A stretch of DNA of 48,117 bases from the NCBI RefSeq assembly GCF_032854445.1, contig NW_027018275.1, positions 1 to 48,117 on the forward strand, read 5' to 3'. The notes beneath the pieces were generated by a model. That model was not told where the DNA came from. It searched no databases and saw only the letters and a program-made list of their open reading frames with translations. Of the stretch, positions 38,101-48,117 are shown in pieces. Each line of letters begins with the position of its first letter. Position 1 is the stretch's first letter. The position numbers and the translations under genes are program-made. The DNA comes from Liolophura sinensis. Lineage: Eukaryota > Mollusca > Polyplacophora > Chitonida > Chitonidae.

Positions 38101-38429
38101 TCGGCTACACTGTACTCTGTACAATCGCGACTGGTCATTACTATATTCAACTTTTGACTATAAGTTATGTGCCCTTCGGTAGCCCAGAAGACCTGAAATC
38201 TTTGGGCCAAGCCCATTTAACTCACCCAGCAATTGTCTTACTTCTAAGTCCAAGACAATCTCAATGTCTTTATCTACGTGTAGAAAAACCACACCATTTG
38301 TACATAAAAAACACAAGGTACTTGATACAGTCTGCTGTAAAAAGTACAACTTAACACTGACCCACATTTATAAGGTGCCAAAAGATGCGGAATTGGGCCA
38401 GGCATCGGCAGCTGTTAAAAAATTGCAAA
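35136..38429. repeat. HOR unit P-Q-R-S-U-V, copy 2, monomers M65-M70 (3294 bp)
   Basis: Starts 35136, 35685, 36234, 36783, 37332 and 37881. All six classes follow in the same order as in 31842-35135. The P monomer differs from M59 in its 5' half (gtcgctacagcc instead of gtcactacagca), in line with its V-type left neighbour. M66 reads caaatgtttggg where the other Q copies read caaatctttggg. Confidence 0.88.
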
Positions 38430-41400
38430 TATCCCTAGTTTCCATGGAGTAAGAGCCGTTCCTGGGCACGTGATTATGACATAAATGATCATTCAATTGT
38501 CACTACAGCAAAAAGTATTGGTCGGAGAGCAACGCGGTTTGCACCATTCGCTTTGTCGTCACAAAATAGGTCGGACTAGCCTCTTACCAGCAGCACTGGA
38601 ACAGTTTTTCCAATTTTGCATTTTTCCCTGGTCTTTTTGTTAATTGTAATCGGCTACACTGTACTCTGTACAATCGCAACTGGTCATTACTATATTCAAC
38701 TTTTGACTATAAGTTATGTGCCCTTCGGTAGCCCAGAAGACGTCAAATCTTTGGGCTAAGCCCATTTAACTCACCCAGCAATTGCCTTACTTCTAAGTCG
38801 AAGACAATCTCAATGTCTTTATCTACGTGTAGAAAAACCGCACCATTTGTACATGAAAAACACAAGGTACTTGATACACTCTGCTGTAAAAAGTACAACT
38901 GAACACTGACCCACTTCAGTAAGGTGCCAAAAGAATCGAAATTGAGCCAGGCATCGGCAGCTGTTGAAAAATTGCAAATTTCCCTGGTTTCCATGGAGTA
39001 AGAGCCGTTGCTACGCACGTGATTATGACATAAATGATCATTCACTTGTCGCTACAGCCAAAAGTATTGGTCGGAGAGCAACGCGGTTTGCACCATTCGA
39101 TTTCTCGTCACAAAATATGTCGGATTAGCCTGTTACCAGCAGCACTGGAACAGTTTTTCCAATTTTGCATTTTTGCCTGGTCTTTTTGTTAATTGAAATC
39201 GGCTACACTGTACTCTGTACCATCGCGACTGGTCATTACTATATTCAACTTTTGACTATATGTTATGTGCCCTTCGGTAGCCCAGAAGACGTCAAATCTT
39301 TGGGCTAAGCCCATTTAACTCACCCAGCAATTGCCTTACTTCTAAGTCGAAGACAATCTCAATGTCTTTATCTACGTGTAGAAAAACCACACCATTTGTA
39401 CATAAAAAACACAAGGTACTTGATACAGTCTGCTGTAAAAAGTACAACTGAACACTGACCCACTTCAGTAAGGTGCCAAAAGATGCGGAATTGAGCCAGG
39501 CATCGGCAGCTGTTGAAAAATTGCAAATTTCCCTGGTTTCCATGGAGTAAGAGCCGTTGCTACGCACGTGATTATGACATAAATGATCATTCAATTGTCG
39601 CTACAGCCAAAAGTATTGGTCGGAGAGCAACGCGGATTGCACCATTCGATTTCTCGTCAAAAAATACGTCGGATTAGCCTCTTACTAGTAGCACTGGAAC
39701 AGTTATTCCACTTTTGCATTTTTGCCCGGTCTTTTTGTTAATTGAAACCGGCTACACTGTACTCTGTACAATCGCGACTGGTCATTACTATATTCAACTT
39801 TTGACTATAAGTTATGTGCCCTTCGGTAGCCCAGAAGACGTCAAATCTTTGGGCCAAGCCCATTTAACTCACCCAGCAATTGTCTTACTTCTAAGTGCAA
39901 GACAATCTCAATGTTTTTATCTACGTGTAGAAAAAGCAGACCATTTGTATGTGAAAAACCCAAGGTACTTGATACAGTCTGCTGTAAAAAGTACAACTTA
40001 ACACTGACCCACTTCAGTAAGGTGCCAAAAGATGCGGAATTGAGCCAGGCATCGGCAGCTGTTGAAAAATTGCAAATTTCCCTGGTTTCCATGGAGTAAG
40101 AGCCGTTGCTACGCACGTGGTTATGACATAAATGATCATTGAATTGTCGCTACAGCCAAAAGTATTGGTCGGAGCGGAACGCGGATTGCACCATTCGATT
40201 TCTCGTCACAAAATATGTCGGATTAGCTTCTTACTAGTAGCACTGGAATAGTTTTTTCCACTTTTCCATTTTTGCCTGGTCTTTTTGTTAATTGAAATCG
40301 GCTACACTGTACTCTGTACAATCGCAACTGGTCATTACTATATTCAACTTTTGACTATAAGTTATGTGCCCTTCGGTAGACCAGAAGACATCAAATGTTT
40401 GGGCTAAGCCCATTTAACTCACCCAGCAATTGCCTTACTTCTAAGTGCAAGACAATCTCAATGTCTTTATCTACGTGTAGAAAAACCACACCATTTGTAC
40501 ATAAAAAACACAAGGTACTTGATACAGTCTGCTGTAAAAAGTACAACTGACCACAGACCCACATGAATAAGGTGACAAAAGATGCGGAATAGAGCCAGGT
40601 ATCGGCAGCTGTTGAAAAATTGCAAATTTCCCTGGTTTCCATGGAGTAAGAGCCGTTGCTGGGCACGTGATTATGACATAAATGATTATTCAATTGTCGC
40701 TACAGCAAAAAGTATTGGTCGGAGAGCAACGCGGTTTGCACCATTCGATTTCTAGTCACAAAATAGGTCGGATTAGCCTCTTACCAGCAGCACTGGAACA
40801 GTTTTTCCAATTTTGCATTTTTGCCTGGTCTTTTTGTTAATTGTAATCGGCTACACTGTACTCTGTACAATCGCAACTGGTCATTACTATATTCAACTTT
40901 TGACTATAAGTTATGTGCCCTTCGGTAGCCCAGAAGACGTCAAATCTTTGGGCTAAGCCCAATTAACTCACCCAGCAATTGCCTTACTTCTAAGTCGAAG
41001 ACAATCTCAATGTCTTTATCTACGTGTAGAAAAACCGCACCATTTGTACATGAAAAACACAAGGGAATTGATACAGTCTGCTGTAAAATGTACAACTGAA
41101 CACTGACCCACTTCAGTAAGGTGCCAAAAGATGCAGAATTGAGCCAGGCATCGGCAGCAGTTGAAAAATTGCAAATTTCCCTGGTTTCCATGGAGTAAGA
41201 GCCGTTGCTACGCACGTGGTTATGACATAAATGATCATTGAATTGTCGCTACAGCCAAAAGTATTGGTCGGAGAGCAACGCGGATTGCACCATTCGATTT
41301 CTCGTCACAAAATATGTCGGATTAGCTTCTTACTAGTAGCACTGGAATAGTTTTTCCACTTTTCCATTTTTGCCTGGTCTTTTTGTTAATTGAAATCGGC

Positions 41401-42822
41401 TACACTGTACTCTGTACAATCGCAACTGGTCATTACTATATTCAACTTTTGACTATAAGTTATGTGCCCTTCGGTAGACCAGAAGACATTAAATGTTTGG
41501 GCTAAGCCCATTTAACTCACCCAGCAATTGTCTTACTTCTAAGTGCAAGACAATCTCAATGTCTTTATCTACGTGTAGAAAAACCACACCATTTGTACAT
41601 AAAAAACACAAGGTACTTGATACAGTCTGCTGTAAAAAGTACAACTGACCACAGACCCACATGAATAAGGTGACAAAAGATGCGGAATAGAGCCAGGTAT
41701 CGGCAGCTGTTGAAAAATTGCAAATTTCCCTGGTTTCCATGGAGTAAGAGCCGTTGCTGGGCACGTGATTATGACATAAATGATTATTCAATTGTCGCTA
41801 CAGCAAAAAGTATTGGTCGGAGAGCAACGCGGTTTGCACCATTCGATTTCTAGTCACAAAATAGGTCGGATTAGCCTCTTACCAGCAGCACTGGAACAGT
41901 TTTTCCAATTTTGCATTTTTGCCTGGTCTTTTTGTTAATTGTAATCGGCTACACTGTACTCTGTACAATCGCAACTGGTCATTACTATATTCAACTTTTG
42001 ACTATAAGTTATGTGCCCTTCGGTAGCCCAGAAGACGTCAAATCTTTGGGCTAAGCCCAATTAACTCACCCAGCAATTGCCTTACTTCTAAGTCGAAGAC
42101 AATCTCAATGTCTTTATCTACGTGTAGAAAAACCGCACCATTTGTACATGAAAAACACAAGGGAATTGATACAGTCTGCTGTAAAATGTACAACTGAACA
42201 CTGACCCACTTCAGTAAGGTGCCAAAAGATGCAGAATTGAGCCAGGCATCGGCAGCTGTTGAAAAATTGCAAATTTCCCTGGTTTCCATGGAGTAAGAGC
42301 CGTTGCTACGCACGTGGTTATGACATAAATGATCATTCAATTGTCGCTACAGCCAAAAGTATTGGTCGGAGAGCAACGCGGTTTCCACCATTCGATTTCT
42401 CGTCACAAAATACGTCGGATTAGCTTCTTACTAGTAGCACTGGAACAGTTTTTCCACTTTTGCATTTTTGCCTGGTCTTTTTGTTAATTGAAATCGGCTA
42501 CACTGTACTCTGTACAATCGCGACTGGTCATTACTATATTCAACTTTTGACTATAAGTTATGTGCCCTTCGGTAGCCCAGAAGACCTGAAATGTTTGGGC
42601 CAAGCCCATTTAACTCACCCAGCAATTGTCTTACTTCTAAGTCCAAGACAATCTCAATGTCTTTATCTACGTGTAGAAAAACCACACCATTTGTACATAA
42701 AAAACACAAGGTACTTGATACAGTCTGCTGTAAAAAGTACAACTTAACACTGACCCACATTTATAAGGTGCCAAAAGATGCGGAATTGGGCCAGGCATCG
42801 GCAGCTGTTAAAAAATTGCAAA
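38430..42822. repeat. HOR unit W-X-R-S-U-S-U-V, monomers M71-M78 (4393 bp)
   Basis: Starts 38430, 38979, 39528, 40077, 40627, 41176, 41725 and 42274. W has tccctagtttcc, gccgttcctggg, cgctttgtcg, ggtcggacta and aagaatcgaaattg. X has tatgtcggattagcctgtt. R, S, U and V are as in the upstream units. The S-U pair is duplicated in place (M74-M75 and M76-M77, 1098 bp apart). M75 alone has ggcagcagttg. The next block restarts with W-X-R at an offset of 4393 bp. Confidence 0.87.
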
Positions 42823-44469
42823 TATCCCTAGTTTCCATGGAGTAAGAGCCGTTCCTGGGCACGTGATTATGACATAAATGATCATTCAATTGTCACTACA
42901 GCAAAAAGTATTGGTCGGAGAGCAACGCGGTTTGCACCATTCGCTTTGTCGTCACAAAATAGGTCGGACTAGCCTCTTACCAGCAGCACTGGAACAGTTT
43001 TTCCAATTTTGCATTTTTCCCTGGTCTTTTTGTTAATTGTAATCGGCTACACTGTACTCTGTACAATCGCAACTGGTCATTACTATATTCAACTTTTGAC
43101 TATAAGTTATGTGCCCTTCGGTAGCCCAGAAGACGTCAAATCTTTGGGCTAAGCCCATTTAACTCACCCAGCAATTGCCTTACTTCTAAGTCGAAGACAA
43201 TCTCAATGTCTTTATCTACGTGTAGAAAAACCGCACCATTTGTACATGAAAAACACAAGGTACTTGATACAGTCTGCTGTAAAAAGTACAACTGAACACT
43301 GACCCACTTCAGTAAGGTGCCAAAAGAATCGAAATTGAGCCAGGCATCGGCAGCTGTTGAAAAATTGCAAATTTCCCTGGTTTCCATGGAGTAAGAGCCG
43401 TTGCTACGCACGTGATTATGACATAAATGATAATTCAATTGTCGCTACAGCCAAAAGTATTGGTCGGAGAGCAACGCGGTTTGCACCATTCGATTTCTCG
43501 TCACAAAATATGTCGGATTAGCCTGTTACCAGCAGCACTGGAACAGTTTTTCCAATTTTGCATTTTTGCCTGGTCTTTTTGTTAATTGAAATCGGCTACA
43601 CTGTACTCTGTACCATCGCGACTGGTTATTACTATATTCAACTTTTGACTATATGTTATGTGCCCTTCGGTAGCCCAGAAGACGTCAAATCTTTGGGCTA
43701 AGCCCATTTAACTCACCCAGCAATTGCCTTACTTCTAAGTCGAAGACAATCTCAATGTCTTTATCTACGTGTAGAAAAACCACACCATTTGTACATAAAA
43801 AACACAAGGTACTTGATACAGTCTGCTGTAAAAAGTACAACTGAACACTGACCCACTTCAGTAAGGTGCCAAAAGATGCGGAATTGAGCCAGGCATCGGC
43901 AGCTGTTGAAAAATTGCAAATTTCCCTGGTTTCCATGGAGTAAGAGCCGTTGCTACGCACGTGATTATGACATAAATGATCATTCAATTGTCGCTACAGC
44001 CAAAAGTATTGGTCGGAGAGCAACGCGGATTGCACCATTCGATTTCTCGTCAAAAAATACGTCGGATTAGCCTCTTACTAGTAGCACTGGAACAGTTATT
44101 CCACTTTTGCATTTTTGCCCGGTCTTTTTGTTAATTGAAACCGGCTACACTGTACTCTGTACAATCGCGACTGGTCATTACTATATTCAACTTTTGACTA
44201 TAAGTTATGTGCCCTTCGGTAGCCCAGAAGACGTCAAATCTTTGGGCCAAGCCCATTTAACTCACCCAGCAATTGTCTTACTTCTAAGTGCAAGACAATC
44301 TCAATGTCTTTATCTACGTGTAGAAAAAGCAGACCATTTGTATGTGAAAAACCCAAGGTACTTGATACAGTCTGCTGTAAAAAGTACAACTTAACACTGA
44401 CCCACATGTATAAGGTGCCAAAAGATGCGGAATTGAGCCAGGTATCAAAAGCTGTTGAAAAATTGCAAA
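42823..44469. repeat. Partial HOR W-X-R', monomers M79-M81
   Basis: Starts 42823, 43372 and 43921. M79 and M80 are near copies of M71 and M72; one visible difference is tacagtctg here against tacactctg in M71. M81 is class R up to about 44392 and then changes to an otherwise unseen tail (acatgtataagg, ggtatcaaaagctg) instead of continuing into S. Confidence 0.85.
44392..44406. other. Junction in M81, end of class R
   Basis: M81 is class R through caacttaac (44392) and departs from 44406 (acatgtataagg). The switch lies in monomer positions 472-486. Confidence 0.65.
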
Positions 44470-45568
44470 TTTCCCTGGTTTCCATGGAGTAAGAGCCGTT
44501 GCTGGGCACGTGATTATGACATCAATGATCATTCAATTGTCACTACAGCCAAAAGTTTTGGTCGGAGAGCAACTCGGTTTGCACCATTCGATTTCTAGTC
44601 ACAAAATAGGTCGGATTAGCCTCTTACCAGCAGCACTGGAACAGTTTTTCCACTTTTGCATTTTTACCTGGTCTTTTTGTTAATTGAAATCGGCTACACT
44701 GTACTCTGTACAATAGCGACTGGTCATTACTATATTCAACTTTTGACTGTAAGTTATGTGCACTTCTGTAGCACAGAAGACCTGAAATCTTTGGGCTAAG
44801 CCCATTTAACTCACCCAGCAATTGCCTTACTTCAAAGTGCAAGACAATCTCAAAGTCTTTATCTACGTGTAGAAAAACCACACCATTTGTACGTGAAAAA
44901 CACAAGGTACTTGATACAGTCTGCTGTAAAAAGTACAACTGAACACTGACCCACTTCAGTAAGGTGACAAAAGATGCGGAATTGAGCCAGGCATCGGCAG
45001 CTGTTGAAAAATTGCAAATTTCCCTGGTTTCCATGGAGTAAGAGCCGTTGCTGTGCACGTGATTATGACATCAATGATCATTGAAATGTCGCTACAGCCA
45101 AAAGTTTTGGTCGGAGAGCAACGCGGTTTGCACCATTCGATTTCTCGTCACAAAATACGTCGAATTAGCGTCTTACCAGCAGCACTGGAACCGTTTTTTC
45201 CAATTTTGCATTTTTACCTGGTCTTTTTGTTAATTGAAATCGGCTACACTGTACTCTGTACAATCGCGACTGGTCATTACTATATTTAACTTTTGACTAT
45301 AAGTTATGTGCCCTTCGGTAGCACAGAAGACCTGAAATCTTTGGGCTAAGCCCATTTAACTCACCCAGCAATTGCCTTACTTCTAAGTGCAAGACAATCT
45401 CAATGTCTTTATCTACGTGTAGAAAAACCACGCCATTTGTGCATAAAAAACACAAGGTACTTGATACAGTCTGCTGTAAAAAGTACAACTGACCACAGAC
45501 CCACATGAATAAGGTGCCAAAAGATGCGGAATTGGGCCAGGCATCGGCAGCTGTTGAAAAATTGCAAA
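44470..45568. repeat. Divergent monomers Y and T-like (M82-M83)
   Basis: M82 (44470-45018) has many singletons: aagttttgg, gcaactcgg, caatagcgac, gactgtaag, gcacttctgtag, acttcaaagtgc and caaagtctttatc. M83 (45019-45568) keeps aagttttgg, adds cgtcgaattagcg and tatatttaac, and then ends in the T tail (ccacgccattt, gaataaggtgcc). These are the least typical monomers of the 3' half of the window and may come from another part of the array. Confidence 0.75.
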
Positions 45569-48117
45569 TTTCCCTGGTTTCCATGGAGTAAGAGCCGTTG
45601 CTGGGCACGTGATTATGACATCAATGATCATTCAATTGTCACTACAGCAAAAAGTATTGGTCGGAGAGCAACGCGGTTTGCACCATTCGATTTCTCGTCA
45701 CAAAATACGTCGGATTAGCCTCTTACTAGTAGCACTGGAACAGTTTTTCCACTTTTGCATTTTTGCCTGGTCTTTTTGTTAATTGTAATCGGCTACACTG
45801 TACTCTGTACAATCGCGACTGGTCATTACTATATTCAACTTTTGACTATAAGTTATGTGCCCTTCGGTAGCCCAGAAGACGTCAAATCTTTGGGCTAAGC
45901 CCATTGAACACACCCAGCAATTGCCTTACTTCTAAGTCGAAGACAATCTCAATGTCTTTATCTACGTGTCGAAAAACCGCACCATTTGTACATGAAAAAC
46001 ACAAGGTACTTGATACAGTCTGCTGTAAAAAGTACAACTAAACACTGACCCACATTTATAAGGTGCCAAAAGATGCGGAATTGTGCCAGGCATCGGCAGC
46101 TGTTAAAAAATTGCAAATATCCCTGGTTTCCATGGAGTAAGAGCCGTTGCTGGGCACGTGATTATGACATCAATGATCATTCAATTGTCGCTACAGCCAA
46201 AAGTATTGGTCGGAGAGCAACGCGGTTTGCACCATTCGATTTCTCGTCACAAAATACGTCGGATTAGCCTCTTAACAGCAGCACTGGAACAATTTTTCCA
46301 ATTTTGCATTTTTGCCTGGTCTTTTTGTTAATTGAAATCGTCTACACTGTACTCTGTACAATCGCGACTGGTCATTACTATATTCAACTTTTGACTATAT
46401 GTTATGTGCCCTTCGGTAGCCCAGAAGACGTCAAATCTTTGGGCTAAGCCCATTTAACTCACCCAGCAATTGTCTTACTTCTAAGTCGAAGACAATCTCA
46501 ATGTCTTTATCTACGTGTAGAAAAACCAGACCATTTGTACATAAAAAACACAAGGTACTTGATACAGTCTGCTGTAAAAAGTACAACTGAACACTGACCC
46601 ACTTCAGTAAGGTGCCAAAAGATGCGGAATTGAGCCAGGCATCGGCAGCTGTTGAAAAATTGCAAATTTCCCTGGTTTCCATGGAATAAGAGCCGTTGCT
46701 ACGCACGTGATTATGACATAAATGATCAATCAATTGTCGCTACAGCCAAAAGTATTGGTCGGAGAGCAACGCGGATTGCACCATTCGATTTCTCGTCAAA
46801 AAATACGTGGGATTAGCCTCTTACTAGTAGCACTGGAACAGTTATTCCACTTTTGCATTTTTGCCCGGTCTTTTTGTTAATTGAAACCGGCTACACTGTA
46901 CTCTGTACAATCGCGACTGGTCATTACTATATTCAACTTTTGACTATAAGTTATGTGCCCTTCGGTAGCCCAGAAGACGTCAAATCTTTGGGCTAAGCCC
47001 ATTTAACTCACCCAGCAATTGTCTTACTTCTAAGTCCAAGACAATCTCAATGTCTTTATCTACGTGTAGAAAAAGCAGACCATTTGTATGTGAAAAAACC
47101 CAAGGTACTTGATACAGTCTGCTGTAAAAAGTACAACTTAACACTGACCCACTTCAGTAAGGTGCCAAAAGATGCGGAATTGAGCCAGGCATCGGCAGCT
47201 GTTGAAAAATTGCAAATTTCCCTGGTTTCCATGGAGTAAGAGCCGTTGCTACGCACGTGGTTATGACATAAATGATCATTGAATTGTCGCTACAGCCAAA
47301 AGTATTGGTCGGAGAGCAACGCGGATTGCACCATTCGATTTCTCGTCACAAAATATGTCGGATTAGCTTCTTACTAGTAGCACTGGAATAGTTTTTCCAC
47401 TTTTCCATTTTTGCCTGGTCTTTTTGTTAATTGAAATCGGCTACACTGTACTCTGTACAATCGCAACTGGTCCATTACTATATTCAACTTTTGACTATAA
47501 GTTATGTGCACTTCGGTAGACCAGAAGACATTAAATGTTTGGGCTAAGCCCATTTAACTCACCCAGCAATTGTCTTACTTCTAAGTGCAAGACAATCTCA
47601 ATGTCTTTATCTACGTGTAGAAAAACCACAACCATTTGTACATAAAAAACACAAGGTACTTGATACAGTCTGCTGTAAAAAGTACAACTGACCACAGACC
47701 CACATGAATAAGTGACAAAAGATGCGGGAATAGAGCCAGGTATCGGCAGCTGTTGAAAAATTGCAAATTTCCCTGGGTTTCCATGGAGTAAGAGCCGTTG
47801 CTGAGGCACGTGATTATGACATAAATGATTATTCAATTGTCGCTACAGCAAAAAAGTATTGGTCGGAGAGCAACGCGGTTTGCACCATTCGATTTCTAGT
47901 CACAAAATAGGGTCGGATTAGCCTCTTACCAGCAGCACTGGAACAGTTTTTCCAATTTTGCATTTTTCCTGGTCTTTTTGTTAATTGTAATCGGCTACAC
48001 TGTACTCTGTACAATCGCAACTGGTCATTACTATATTCAACTTTTGACTATAAGTTATGTGCCCTTCGGTAGCCCAGAAGACGTCAAAACTTTGGGCTAA
48101 GCCCAATTAACTCACCC
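45569..48117. repeat. HOR unit P-Q-R-S-U (cut off), monomers M84-M88
   Basis: Starts 45569, 46118, 46667, 47217 and about 47768. P, Q, R and S repeat the order of M54-M57, about 16.5 kb away. The partial M88 reads cccaattaactc just before the window ends, which is the U marker, so the unit probably continues as PQRSU. The R monomer M86 has gggctaagccc in place of the gggccaagccc of other R copies, and aagtccaagac in place of aagtcgaagac. Confidence 0.84.
47465..48117. other. Indel-rich end of window
   Basis: The last 650 bases carry many single-base indels in otherwise standard S and U monomers: ggtccatt, cacaaccattt, gaataagtgac, gcgggaat, ccctgggttt, gctgaggcac, caaaaaagtatt, aatagggtcgg and atttttcctgg. 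The pattern is best explained by low coverage at a contig end. Confidence 0.6.

Larger units (their letters stand above)
1..48117. repeat. Tandem satellite array, about 549-bp monomer, about 87.6 copies
   Basis: Every part of the window is a copy of one unit of about 549 bp. With monomer position 1 at the motif tttccctggtttccatg, starts fall at 1, 549, 1097, 1648, 2199, 2749, 3298, 3847, 4395, 4944, 5493 and so on to 47217 (M87) and 47768 (partial M88). Most spacings are exactly 549; the extremes I measured are 540 and 551. All copies are head to tail on the same strand. Conserved landmarks in order are ccatggagtaagagccg, atgatcatt, ggtcggagagcaacgcgg, the run of T tracts near position 180-215, actgtactctgtacaat, ttatgtgcccttcggtag, gggctaagccc, aatctcaatgtctttatc and gtcctgctgt-like tctgctgtaaaaag. 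No gene, mobile element or unique spacer interrupts the array. This is classical satellite organisation; chromosomal location and host are not determinable here. Confidence 0.98.

Noticed and set aside
1-48117. Transposon or viral origin of the array
   Set aside because: No terminal inverted repeats, long terminal repeats, target-site duplications or protein motifs of transposases, integrases or polymerases are visible in any frame.

Overview
The whole window is one uninterrupted head-to-tail satellite DNA array with a repeat unit of about 549 bp. With phase set at the first base of the window, I count 87 complete monomers (M1-M87) and a partial M88 of about 350 bp. Most monomers are exactly 549 bp; the range I measured is 540-551 bp. 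All copies lie in the same orientation. I found no unique sequence, no transposable element, no inverted segment and no convincing protein-coding or RNA gene. The window begins and ends inside the array, so neither edge of the satellite is visible. The many open frames of 60-144 codons are the same few frames of the monomer read again and again.

The organism cannot be named from this sequence. A long array of this kind with multi-monomer higher-order repeats (HORs) points to eukaryotic heterochromatin (centromeric, pericentromeric, subtelomeric or sex/B-chromosome). G+C is 41.5% over 39541-40080 (224 of 540, hand count), with 20 CpG in the same stretch. CpG is therefore not strongly depleted, which argues weakly against a heavily CpG-methylated vertebrate and fits many invertebrates. 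I do not recognise the monomer as a named satellite family.

Layout. M1-M3 (1-1647) are a third, diverged copy of part of a pentamer. M4-M9 (1648 to about 4600) alternate three tail types. About 4600-10089 holds two tandem copies of a five-monomer unit (2745 bp), and a further fragment lies at about 11078-12528. A 2197-bp offset relates 10340-11120 to 12537-13317. M26-M30 (13728-16464) repeat M4-M8 at a distance of 22 monomers. About 15571-19966 holds two tandem copies of a four-monomer unit (about 2197 bp). M40-M48 (21408-26350) form a block with two- and five-monomer internal offsets. From M50 onward (26899-48117) almost every monomer falls into a few recurring classes. I call these P, Q, R, S, T, U, V, W and X, and they read: PQR(S/T) | PQRST | PQRSUV | PQRSUV | WXRSUSUV | WXR' | Y T | PQRSU(partial).

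The main biological signal is this mosaic HOR architecture. Variable-length multimers are built from a fixed core PQRS. Individual hybrid monomers mark unequal exchange, and several junctions fall in the same two zones of the monomer (about positions 160-250 and 410-500). Each monomer also carries short perfect dyads and roughly helically phased T and A tracts. Three places rich in single-base indels (the first 560 bases, about 16.1-17.4 kb and the last 650 bases) look more like sequence error than biology. All similarity statements come from reading copies side by side, not from computed alignments.
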